From: Tetracentron sinense
Taxonomy: Eukaryota > Streptophyta > Magnoliopsida > Trochodendrales > Trochodendraceae
Reading direction: 5' to 3'
DNA length: 64,000 bases
Assembly: GCA_015143295.1 (NCBI GenBank)
Contig: JABCRI010001368.1
Location: 29,625 to 93,624, forward strand
Shown here: positions 1 to 11,230 of the stretch, in pieces
Layout: each line of letters opens with the position of its first letter
Numbering within the stretch: the stretch's first letter is position 1
Position numbers and translations under genes: made by a program
The notes under the pieces: model-generated
What the model was told of the DNA's origin: nothing
Databases searched by the model: none
Seen by the model: the letters and a program-made list of their open reading frames with translations, nothing else

Positions 1-730
1 TTCTGTGTGAATGTTGTATGGAATGCCGACACGCGGTTTTATCTAGGCTTTCATATATTCAGGTTATTCATTATTCATATTTCATCAAATTTTGCCAAGA
101 TGAAGGTTGTTCGGATGAGGGTGAAGGGTTGATGTTCGGATGAAACAAGTATATGAATAAAATTCAATCCTCAAATAGCAGAATTTTAAAAAAAATCTAT
201 TTTCTTTATTGAAAGGTTAAACACACACTCACTTTGGCCAATACACACTCACATGAGGCTAAACCCAACTCATATTTTACCAAAAAGGCCTATATCTCTT
301 GGTGAGAAGAAGAAACCTTGGGATGTACCTTATATGGACTCAATGTTAGCAAGAACTAACCGATTTGGGACTAAATTGGTTAAACCAACCATCCAAGTCT
401 GGTAGTATAGCCCTTTTTTTTTTGTTGTAGGGTTAAGCATGCTCATTAAAATTACATTTTGATTTTTTATATTTTTTTATTATTAAGAATTATTTTATTA
501 CTTATCTTTATTTTTTTTTCTTTTATTGTTTTTGTGCATTGCACGGTTTCTATGTCGGTTGATGCCACGTGGCATATCTCAAATCTCTCAGTCCTCCCTT
601 CAGGTTGATGACATGTGTCATCTTACATGGCAATCCTATTTGATTGATCAAATGGAAAAATGTCACATCATATATTTGGTAACCGTTACTTTTTATAAAT
701 TAAATAATATGACCACTCCTAATTTAATGA
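1..730. other. AT-rich intergenic DNA, no gene seen
   Basis: No reading frame here resembles a known protein and codon structure is absent. The one notable sequence is the near-palindrome GTGCATTGCACGG at 534-546. It resembles the hairpin seen at Helitron 3' ends (compare 1259-1275) but is not followed by CTAG, so it is not called as an element end. Confidence 0.5.
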
Positions 731-1286
731 TCCATACAATTAAACTATTAAAAAAAGGAATGTGAATTATCCTCTTCCGCTAAGAATTTCCTATTCTTTT
801 GTGTTTGTATTAGATTTTTTTATTGAATACATTATGTCTATATTAGATGAACATGAAATTTTCATATTTTATTTTAAAGTAAGTTTAATGTTCATTTAGA
901 TAATGCTGACATTTTATTGAGTTTCTTCTTTGCTCTTTAATTGACTGTGTTGAACTCCTGGTTGAGGATCTTGCTCAAGAAGTCCCTACCTAACCTGATG
1001 GCATTTAGATCAAATTAATTATTATTTTTATGTTCGTATTTTACTTTTTTTATCAAAAAAAATACATGTGCTCCTTTAAGTTCATATTGTTGGTGATGAA
1101 TTTTTGTCACATTTATGTAGTAGTTTCTTATGTCTATTGTACTTTTCTAAGTAAAATTTAGTAATGGGTTTTCCTTATTTCTTGATTATTCTCTTATTGG
1201 TCTCTACTCATGTATTATTTTGAAAATATTTTCTTATTTTCTCTTTTTTTTTTATACACCCGTGCATTGCACGGGGCCTTTGCTAG
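731..1286 (+). mobile_element. candidate non-autonomous Helitron
   Basis: The 3' end has the classic form: a hairpin CCCGTGC-ATT-GCACGGG (1259-1275), then CTAG at 1283-1286, followed by host T. The 5' end is weaker: TCCATACAATTAAACTATTA at 731, preceded by A, resembles the usual TC...CTATTATAA start. There is no coding capacity, so it would depend on a RepHel protein supplied elsewhere. The 3' end is fairly secure; the 5' end is a guess. Confidence 0.5.
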
Positions 1287-4029
1287 TTGTCTTATATGCT
1301 ATTAAGTTAAGTGTTTAAGCAGTGTCACAGTCCAAGGTCCCATTAGGCCAAGGTGGGATTATGGGGCGCAACAAAGAGAGTGACCGGATTTTCAAACGAA
1401 CATGAAGACGGGAGTTTTCCTCCTCCCCTCCAAAAAAAAATGGTCGTCTTCCTTCGTAGAGTAAATTGTAAGAGAGAGTGATTGTAAGAGAGAGTGAAAA
1501 TAAGGGTATTTTGGTCCATTTAAGCTTCTCACACATGTGCATGGCTCACACATGCTAAAGCCTAAATTTTTTTTCTTTAAAAGTCGGTGCCTATTTTAAG
1601 GGTTTAGCAAAAATTGGAGCTTATTTTAGTAAAAACCCTATGAATTAAATGATCTTGGCGTGAGAGTGGGCCAAATGTGAGGCAGCTATCCATGGCTTAG
1701 TGGGTCTATTAGGTGGCACCAAACCCCGACACGTGTAGGGACATGTCATGTTGAGTATTAGGATATGTAAGATTAGCTGAGGTTTGATTGGGAAGATAAA
1801 TATTATTTCTCTTCTTACCTTATTACACCACTACTACGTACGATTCATAATCATGAAAACTACCTCAAATGTCTTGGTGCAAAACGTCCGTTTCTCAATA
1901 ACTATGCTCTAAAACCTTCTGCTCTGTATCCCCCATATTGTTGATTTTGAGATTCATTCTCCTGAGTTGTGTGATGTGGGGTGGATATGCCCATTGCCCA
2001 CTGTTTAGCTCAACTGTTAATGTTAGGCTCTATAACCCACTAACCATTGATCAGTACTAACACCATACCAAAAACAAAACCGATAACAATGCACTCATTT
2101 TTCATCTAAATTTGTGGCAATTTTGCAATTATTTGAAAACTTATATCTATTTTTCAAAAATTGTCATCCTGCTATGCTTTGAAAAGGGTAGTTCTATCAA
2201 TGTTTTCAAGCACGGTGCTCTCATATTTAAACTGTTTTATTAAGATAAAGAAGATCAAAGAAAGAAGTTTAATTTGTAAGAATTATTTTATTTAATATTG
2301 GTGTGGCCCAGATATTCCCTTGGGTTTTTGGTTTCCTAAATCAATTTGGATTCCCTTATATTAATTTCAATCTTGAAGATAGTCTAACTTTTAGTTAGTG
2401 TAGGAAATATTAGAGTTATTACATAACTTTCCCTGATGGATTAGGAAAACCTAATGAGATTAAGATTTTAGACCCTCTCTCTCCACCCATATAAAGAGAC
2501 TTGAAAATTAACTCATCTTAGAAAGAAATTGAAATGAGACAGCATGTGAGTCAAGAGAGAAGACCGTTCATGTTTGCTCGTGTCTTCTAGTTTGTTGATG
2601 AACATCAAGATAAAGAAATAGTTGGTGATTCTTCACGATGTCGCAACAAGTTAAGTATAATGAGATGTTTTAATCTTTACTTGGAATGCATGTCATTTGA
2701 AGATCCTTTTTTTTTTGTTAATTGTTTGACATAAACAAATTAATGAAAACCTATTATATTAGAGCATGGTTGAAAATTGCATATTTTTCCATTTAAAAAA
2801 ATTGTCACCAGCCGACCACGCGCCGGATTTCGGCCACTGTTGATTGTCGGTCATCGTCTGTTGGCCACCACGGGCAATGGGGTGGTAGCTCTCTTGCCTT
2901 ACTATTTTTCTATTATGTGGTTTTTGAATAGAGAAGATGATGAATAGTAATGGGTTCTCGAGATTTATTTTATTTGGGCCACTAAGTAAATTTAATTTTA
3001 TGGGGGACTATTTTGTTTAAGGCCACTCTCTGTTATCTGGTCCGCTTAATGACATTATCTGGTCCGCTTAATGACAATACCGACTCATGACCTAAGGTCA
3101 ACCCGTTCTGGATCTATTCGGCTCATTATAGCACCTATGCACTATTTTGATGTTTTTAGATTCATTTTAAGCCCGTTTAATTAGTGCTTGTTTTGAAGCT
3201 CTGTATGTGCTTTATGCAATGAATATGGTATTTAACATTGTTTATAATGATTTAATATATTATGTATCTCTAAAGTATGTAGGTACTAGTGTTATTTCCT
3301 TCACATGAATGTTATTATATTGCCTTTTCATGTTTGATTTTAGACTAATTTGGTAGCCATCAAAGTGTCTCAATTAGAAAAACCTATGAACATCAAATTG
3401 TATACTTGTATCTTATCGCCAATCTTATGAATTAAGACAATGACATCGCAATAGAGATTGAGGATTGACCCAAATGTGGATCGTTTTTCAAATGATTATG
3501 AAATTAGATTAAGGTAATGTGGTATGTACCCCTAATCTAGACTGGAACTAAATACCCAAAGGTAATAGAACAATCAAATTACAAAATACAATACCAATTA
3601 GCCCTAGAAGGTGATGTGACTCGTTTTTTTTGAGTAAACGACTTGTATGTCACTATCTCGGCTCAAAGGAAGAATTGTGATGATATTAATAGTTTTCATC
3701 AAAATATGTATGTGTTGTTCTAAATTATGTATGACTTGTTTATTATTCAAAGCACTAATTAGTGAGTATTATAATGACCCGGATTTTCAGAATAAAATCC
3801 TGAGGCCAGGATGACTGGTAATTAAGTATAATTAATTAAATAATAATATTTATGAATATCAAGGTTTCACTTTCCCTAATCGGAATCCATAAATCCTTGG
3901 GAAAGTGTTTGGGTGTAACCGCGGGTTCTGGTTATCAATTTCGGTGTCCGATAATTACAGGTAAAAATTCAGTGTTTTTTCCTGAAAATCTCACACTGTG
4001 TTTCGGTTTGCATTTCTGTGTAAGTACAT
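1287..4029. other. intergenic, possible LTR debris at the end
   Basis: No supported gene. A short direct repeat (TATCTGGTCCGCTTAATGAC twice) lies at about 3037-3075. The segment from about 3775 (ATAATGACCCGGATTTTC) to 4029 leads into a Gypsy gag remnant and may be the end of its LTR or leader, but no primer-binding site or second LTR was found. Confidence 0.35.
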
Positions 4030-4720
4030 GTTGTGTCAGCTCCATCACGCATCGATTCTCGAAACCGCAGGGCCTCGTAAACAAGAGCAAGGGAATTGTG
4101 GTAGACTTGAGAAGTTCAGGAAACTTCAACCGACATCGTTCTCCGGTGCCACCGATCCGTTAGTGGCCAAAAACTGGATTCGAGAGCTTGAGAAGATTTT
4201 ACAGGCAATAGGATGCCCAGAAGAGATTAAACCAGAGTTAGCAATATTCATGTTGTCATGAGATGCTGAACATTGGTGGACGACTGTTGAGAGGACCGTT
4301 CCAGAAAAAATCAAAAGCCTATCTCTTGGGAAATTTTACAGAATAATTTTACAAGAAGTATTTTTTGGTCTCCATGAGGAAGACGAAGGAGATGGAATTC
4401 CTTCAACTGACTCAAGGCAATATGTCAGTCAGCAAATATGAATAGAAATTCAACCAGCTCTTCCGATTTTAAACAAGACTTGTTGAGGATGAACAATGGA
4501 GAGTCGACAACTTCGAGGATGGATTGAAGCCAGTAATTAAAGGAAAACTGATAGTTCAAAGGTTTAACTCATTTTCAGAAATTTTAGACAGAGCTTTGAG
4601 AATTGAAAATGTGCATAGAGAAATACAAAAATCATTAGCAGTACGTCAGAGAAAATAGACTAGTCGAAAGACCAATGGACAAAGAAATTTTGGAGGACTA
4701 CAACAAGAAGAGAAAATTTG
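4030..4720 (+). pseudogene. Ty3/Gypsy gag remnant
   Basis: Conceptual translation gives a Retrotrans_gag-type segment: GATDPLVAKNWIRELEKI, QAIGCPEE, then a TGA, then DAEHWWTTVERTVPEKI. The TGA near 4259-4261 sits where CGA (Arg) would be expected, fitting a CpG C-to-T change. Further stops follow before about 4640 and the zinc-knuckle region is missing. Gag would form the virus-like particle. From about 4720 onward the sequence is Copia-type, so this gag is not followed by its own pol. Family recognition is by motif only. Confidence 0.6.
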
Positions 4721-7715
4721 AGAACTTTGATGGTTCTGGTATCTTATGCGATGACTTATATAAGTTGAATCTCGATATTTCATTTGCTAAAACCTTGTTA
4801 ACCCTACATTCGAATATTAATGTTGGAATGAAACGTGGCATACTGAATGGAAATCTATCTTTGTCGTGGCACAAAAGACTGGGGCGTATCTCTAGAGAAA
4901 GAATAGAAAGGTTGGTCAAAGATAGAGTCCTTAGGAACATAGACTTCACTGACTTTAGTGTGCCTATGGATTGTATTAAAAAGTAAACAAACTAAATACA
5001 CCAAGAAATGTGCCATAAGAAGTATTGGGCTTCTTGAGATTATGCACACAAACATTTGTGAACCTTTCTTTACTGTGTGTTTTGGTGGAAAAAAGTATTT
5101 CACGGACTAAATGCAATTATCTTTATCAACAACATCATAATGAGAATTATCGAATTAAAAAAATCTACTACTACGACTTTGATGAAGAAAAGAACGATTA
5201 GATTAGTTTACTCGATGACAGGTTGTTGCAAAATTTACCTAATCGCTCTTCTTTACCCAATTACCTTTATGAATGATTACTTACGGTATGGACATGTCTA
5301 CTTATTGTATAAAAAATCATAGGCAGTGAATACCTTTAAGGTGTACACTCCTAACGTTGAAAGACAACTAGACATAAATATCAAAATCGTGAGAATAGAT
5401 AGAAGCGGTGAATTTCATGGTAGATATGATGAATCGGGCCAACATTTTGGTCCATTCACCAAACTCTAAGAAAAGCGTGGCATTTGTGTGTAATACACTA
5501 TGCAGGTACACCTCAGTAGAATAGAGTAGCTGAAAGGCGTAATCATAGTCTAATAGATATGGTTAGGAGCATGATTAGTAACTTCACACAACCCAAAATT
5601 ATTGTAGGCTGAAGTCCTTGAGACCCTTGTGTACATCCTAAATCGGGTTCTAGTAAGTTAGTTCTAAAGACTCCTCTTGAGCTATAGATTAGATGGAAAC
5701 TTAGTTTAGGGACTCTACATGTTTGGGGATGCCCAACAAAGGTTAGAATTTACAAACCGCTTGAAATAAAATTGAATCTTAGAACAATTAGTGGATACTT
5801 TATTGGTTATCCTGAAAGATCCAAAGGGTAGGCTTTACTGTCCTAATCACAGTACGAGAATCGTGGGAACCGGTAATGCCAGATTCATTGAGAATTATGA
5901 AATTAGTGGGAGTGGTGAACCACGCAATGTGGTCATTGAAGAAGTTATGCTACAAGTTCATTTGTCCATAACTTCTAAAATAGTTTACCCTTTTGTTGAC
6001 AACCAGTTTGACAATATTGAGGAACAATAGAATGATACAAATCAACCACTACATAATGAAATTATCACCAATCCTGTTGTAAAAACATCACAACCAGTAG
6101 TTTTAAGATGATATACGAGACACAAAAGATATGCTATCTCAAATGATTACGTGGTGTATCTACAAAAATTTGATTTTGATATATGGTTAAGTAAAGATCT
6201 GGTTACATTTCCATAAGCCATGGAAATCAATGTTTGTTCTAAGTGGATCGATGCTATGAAAGAAGAGTCAAAATTAAATTGACCATAATGAAGTCCAGAA
6301 TCTCGATGAATTGCCTGATAGATGTAAGAAAGTTGACTATAAATGGGACTATAAGACCAAGCACAATGCTAAAGGCAATATTGATCGATAAAGTCAAACT
6401 TGTAGCCGAAATGTTTCACTAAAAAAGAAGGCATTAATTATAAGGAAACATTTTCGCCTGTATCCAAGAAAAATTCACTTAGAATCATTATGACATTAGT
6501 TACTCATTACGATTTAGAGCTACATAAATAGATGTGAAAACAACTTTTTTGAATGAAAGTTTAGAAGAGAAAATCTGCATGGAGTAGCATGAGGGCTTCT
6601 CAAGTAAAGAAGAGAAACACCTAGTGTACAAGCTTAAGAAATATATATATATATAGCTCAACGATACCATAACTTCCTTTGGATTTAAAGAAAAACCTGT
6701 TGATAGGTGTATGTATCTAAAAGTCGGTGGGAGTAAGTTTATAATTTTTATTCTACATATGGATGATATCTTGCTTGCTAGTAGTGACTTAGGTCTATTG
6801 CACGGGACCAAATGTTTTCTCCCCAAGAACTTTGAAATAAAAGATATCGTGGGACAACCTTCCTGATTGGAATCGAGATATTTTGAGACCGATCTCGAGG
6901 ATTGTTGGGTTTGTCTTAGAAAACATATATCAAAAGAGTTCTTGAGAAATTTAGTATGTGTAATTGCATAGCTACTGATTCTCCAATTGTAAGATAAGTT
7001 TTGCAGAATGCCCCAAGGATTGATTTAGAACGTAAGCAATGAAAAATATTCTATATGCTTCCGATGTGGGGAGTTTGATGTATGCACATACATGTACCAA
7101 ATCAGACATTAGTTTTGTAGTTGGGATGCTAGGTAGATACCAGAGTGATCCAGGAATGGATCACTGGAAAGCTGTAAAGAAAGTGATACGGTACCTACAA
7201 GGAAGAAAAGATTACATGCTCGCATTCAAGAGATCATATCATTTGGAAGTGATCGGTTATGCATACTCAAATTTTGTCGGCTGCCCTAATAGCTAGAGTT
7301 CTACTTCTGGTTATGTTTTCTTGTTGGCTGGAGGGACTATCTTGTGGAGAAACATGAAGTGATCTATCACTGCTACATCCACTATGGAGGCCAAGCTCGT
7401 GGCATGCTTTGAGGCTACTAATCATGGATTATGATTGCAAAATTTTATCTCAAGACTTGACTCGCCAAGTTGTTAAGAATTTATTGTTTTAATGCCGCCA
7501 AAATGTTCTTCTCTAAAAACGACATGTATTGTAATGATGTTGAGCACATGAAGATTAATTATCTTGCCATTAGGGAGGAGGTTTAGAAACAATATCGATA
7601 GAACACAAGCACAAAACTTATGATTGTAGATCAATTAATAAAAGGGTTAGAACCAAAGACATTTAAGCAACAAGTTAAAGTGATGGGTCTTTGTAGTAGC
7701 TTACCATGACGAATG
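4721..7715 (+). pseudogene. decayed Ty1/Copia pol (integrase, RT, RNase H)
   Basis: Order in several frames: GAG-pre-integrase motif LSWHKRLGRISRERIERLV (about 4860), integrase core pieces including IDRSGEFHGRYDE (about 5397-5432), the Copia-specific IYKPLEIKLNLRTISGYFIG (about 5750), an RT N-terminal block (about 6310-6530), an RT core with LHMDDILLAS (about 6755), and an RNase H region with SLMYAHTCTKSDISFVVGML (7072-7131) and TSGYVFLLAGG. The canonical YVDD reads HMDD here. Stops and frameshifts occur every few hundred bases, so nothing is translatable. A Copia element would integrate cDNA made in cytoplasmic particles. No LTR pair was found. Confidence 0.75.
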
Positions 7716-8599
7716 ATTATGAGAACTATTAGATTGATTATTGACATTAGACATCATTGATTAATTTGAGATCTTATTATTGGATGTTTCTTTATTTCTT
7801 TTATCAATTATTATGTTTGAAATCACCACACAATCATTGGAACATTGCTCTGATATCAACTGCAATGAATCTTTCTTAAATAAAATAAAATAAAAACATA
7901 GAAGAAAGAAAGGGAATGAGATATGGCTGATTCGAGGCAGCTCATAACCTTCATTAATTAATGCTTCTTCAAGTGGGCAAACCTCCGGATTTTCTCTAAT
8001 AACCATTAACTTCATTCAATATGCCTAGAAAAGAGCAATTACAAATCATATTATAAAGACAATAAGGGTCCATTGCAGAGACTTATAAAGTCCGACACTT
8101 CACAAGTTTTATAAATAGACAATATGCATTTTCCTTTGAGAACTAGATGTATCGATATTTTTCATCTATTGCGTTGCAATTCCTTCAAGACTTCAATTGC
8201 ATTAAAATGAATGATTTCAAATCTCATAAAGAATGATAAGACTTGAAATCTCATGTTGGTATGAATTGGTAAGAATTAATGTTGTTAAGAATCATGACAA
8301 AGTAGCCCAAATTTCCTACCAAGTAACCATGACGAAATGCAAAATACCAAGCTTTGTAAGTCTTAACAAAACTACCTTAGGCATTGAAGTCTTGTTCAGT
8401 GGCACCACTTAGGATATCAACTAAACAATATTTGCTCTCATAGTTTTGGCTAGCGGGAGTTTTGAATATTTATATTTGTACACTAATTACAACGGCTAAT
8501 GAATTTCGTAAAAAAGAAAATCATAACTATTAGTTGCTGGATACAATGAGGTTTCCATCTGTTGACAAAATCTACTCTTTTTAAAAATGGTAAATTCAT
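7716..8599. other. AT-rich spacer, weak primer-site-like motif
   Basis: No gene recognised. GCTCTGATATCAACTG at 7847-7862 is, on the minus strand, one change away from the common TGGTATCAGAGC primer-binding site and might mark a lost minus-strand retrotransposon. No adjoining LTR pair was seen. Confidence 0.3.
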
Positions 8600-9560
8600 T
8601 CAAAGTGGAGGACCATTCAAAGAATATCTAGCCAATATCGCTTCATGTTTTTAGGTTTGATCGATTGACACCTTTAAAGATCCTTCTATTCCATTCTTTC
8701 CAAATGTCTCAGCTGACTGCAAAAGGATGCATTTTCAGAGAATTTTATCCCTCTTCTCAAAGGGGCCTCTTGGCCAACCAAAAAGAACCCCTCTTTTCTC
8801 TCTGAAGAGATCATGACGTCCCGAAGAGAAAGAATTCTACAACACCCATGCAAACGAATACTAAATAAGTAGACAATTTCAGGTTTCCTCATTGATGTAC
8901 ATGGAATATTTGTCCAGAATGGTCATATTACGATTTATTTACTGGTTGATCATTATGATTTTGTTGAGAACTACGGTCCAAATGAAATTTTGATACTAGT
9001 AAGGAACTAAGACTTCCAAATCTTCTCAAATGGCATGCTCCTATAAATATCATCCAAAAGGGACCCTATAGAATGAGCTAACAGAAAATTCTCCTCGGAT
9101 TTTTTTTTCAAAGTCTGATGATACTCCCTATTTGCATGATTTTTAACCTTGTCCAAATTTATTAGATCAATACATTCTTATATCTCCCTGTTTCTTAAGG
9201 TTTCTACAAAATACTGGGCACTAGATTGCCTCACCTTCTCTTCTTTCGAAGAATGACTCATCAAGAGATTCATATGTGGAACCAGCCTGTAGAGGGCAGG
9301 AATATCTCACAAAGTCTGTTGGGCCCACACTAATCGTCCTCCAAGAATCTGATTCTACCTCCATTTCTCACCACAAAGTATGGCAAACAGAGTCTTCATG
9401 ACAATTATTGCTCCTTGCCAAACACTGGCCCCATATGTTGAAGTTACTTTGTGGGGATCACAATTTTGTTCATGATGCCAAATTTGATCCCTACCACCTT
9501 CCTCCAAACTCCAAAGTGTTGGGTCTTCCTTATGGAACCTCCACATAGCTCTATAAACGG
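8600..9560 (-). pseudogene. L1-type LINE ORF2 3' remnant
   Basis: Minus-strand translation in several frames gives, in order, ALWRFHKEDPTLW, TSTYGASVWQGAIIVMKTLF and, near 8660-8700, WKEWNRRIFKG. This is the tail of plant L1-like ORF2, the region after the reverse transcriptase. The endonuclease and catalytic RT domains are absent, as expected for a 5'-truncated LINE copy. Multiple stops and frameshifts make it non-functional. No poly(A) tail or target duplication was defined. Confidence 0.6.
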
Positions 9561-10004
9561 AGCAAATTCAAAGAGCATAGTCAATTCAATTGCACTATCT
9601 GACTATCCAAATTCAATTCAATATCCAACACATAGTGAAATAGTGCATTCATATTTGACTCCGATTAAAATATTTGTATTCGAATTTGTCCGATTATGCT
9701 ATCATGAATTTAAATACTATTGGAATACTATCCTACTGCCTGATTACTATCCAGTGGATAGTGAAATGCTTTTTCGGTATTAAAAAAAAAAATCAAAGCC
9801 CCACAGCCCCTCCCTATAATTTTGTTGCCACCTAATCTCCAATTTCTTTCAAAGCTTTTGTTGGTCAAGAAGCACCTAATCACGGGATTCTAGCCAATAA
9901 TTGATGAAGAGTCACAACACCACCTGAAAAACCATAGCTACCCCAAATGTCTGTTAGAACCTAGTAATGAGTTATGGGCCTAATAGCTATAATAACTCAA
10001 CACT
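9561..10004. other. spacer, no gene seen
   Basis: A mixed AT-rich stretch without recognisable coding or repeat structure. The open frame on the plus strand through 9783 is low-complexity and does not resemble a protein. Confidence 0.4.
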
Positions 10005-10330
10005 CTAAGCCTTCTTCTTGTCTTTCAATGGCCCTCGGGGAATCTTATTAAAACTTTGGCATCAAACACCATATACTGCTTCTTGATCTCGGTCATTGCT
10101 TTCTCCGCAAAGGAGTCAACCTGGTCCTCATACTTCTCATAGAACATGGTCACAGTGTTTAGCAAAACAAAATCTTTTTTTTCTTCAAATTATGTAAGCC
10201 AATGTAGAAGATGAATAGAGAAATAAATAAATAAATAGGCCAAATTCATAATATATGTAGAACAAGGTCAAGAAGTTGCACCAACTCCCCATGATTGATA
10301 GAATCAACAAGCCAGCAATCACCTGATTAA
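10005..10330 (-). pseudogene. reticulon-like protein B (RTNLB), 3' fragment
   Basis: Two exon-like pieces are recognisable on the minus strand. The first (about 10330-10254) reads VIAGLLILSIMGSWCNFLTL, the last membrane hairpin of plant reticulons. The second (10173-10005) reads [37 protein letters not shown] and, after a frameshift, [17 protein letters not shown], the conserved RTNLB C terminus ending in a Lys-rich ER-retention-like tail. An AG acceptor precedes the second exon, so this is a genomic fragment and not a processed copy. A one-base deletion near 10046-10050 breaks the frame, and the first exon's donor is not clean. Reticulons curve tubular ER. No upstream exons are present before the Copia remnant at 11231. 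Confidence 0.75.
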
Positions 10331-11230
10331 TCAAACCACCACTCTCTTATGGGTTGTCAATCATGAAATCCATAATTTGAAAATTGAAATAGGATAGTTT
10401 GAATAACTTGTTACCACAGTACTGGAATGACCATGTGCTAGAAAGAAGTTCCATATTCGTTAATTACATAAACTAAGTGGCTTCCAAATAAAGTAGCGTC
10501 CAAAAGACTAGCTTTTAAAACATAAGAGAAGAGTGACGATGTGCTAGAAAGAATTGGAGATATTATGTACAAAATCTCCTCCCTCCCCCCCAAAAAAAAA
10601 ATGGCATCGCTACTAAGACGCCGCTGCGCATTTTTCTATCAACATTAAAATGAACTAAAGACAGTATAATCTGGTGATTAAATACTCATAGAAGCCTTAC
10701 CCAAGTCTTCAAACTTTAAAGAGCTGATATCCGAATACTCCAACAAAGATTGCTTTTTTATGGAGTTTTTTTTTTTAGCATTGAAGGCAAACAAAAGTAG
10801 AATTATCAAGAAACAAGAGCATAAATTGGAAAACAAAAATAAATATGTGAGTTCAGTTTTACTAGTTCTGGCATTAAACACTTGCCACATTAAACATTTT
10901 TTTTCTATGCTTGCTACTTCCTAGTGCTTAAATGGATTAGCAATAGTTCCTTGGAGGGGAGGTGCATAGTTCATTTCTTCCATACCCCAACCTCTCAACT
11001 CATTTTTCACTATCCTTGCTTTCACTCTAGTACCCACGTTTCTGCTTGCTCTTAACCACAGGAAACTATCTAATTTCTACTAGGTAAGAAAACTTGATGC
11101 ATTGGTCCAAACAAAAACTCGGTAAATAAACTAATAGAAATTCCGAGCTTACATCGTGATGGAAAACACAATCATCTACTAATTTTTCTGGCTTCAAGGG
11201 GATAATTCAGATATATCATTGGAACTTCGA
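10331..11230. other. spacer, no gene seen
   Basis: AT-rich DNA between the reticulon fragment and a Copia remnant. I looked for further reticulon exons on the minus strand and recognised none. Short poly(A/T) runs and poly-C at about 10586 are the only features. Confidence 0.4.

Noticed and set aside
526..765. 79-residue plus-strand frame
   Set aside because: It crosses AT-rich DNA and the start of the candidate Helitron, and its composition is not protein-like.
7847..7862. Primer-binding-site-like motif GCTCTGATATCAACTG
   Set aside because: It has a mismatch to the tRNA-iMet site and no adjacent LTR pair, so no element is called.
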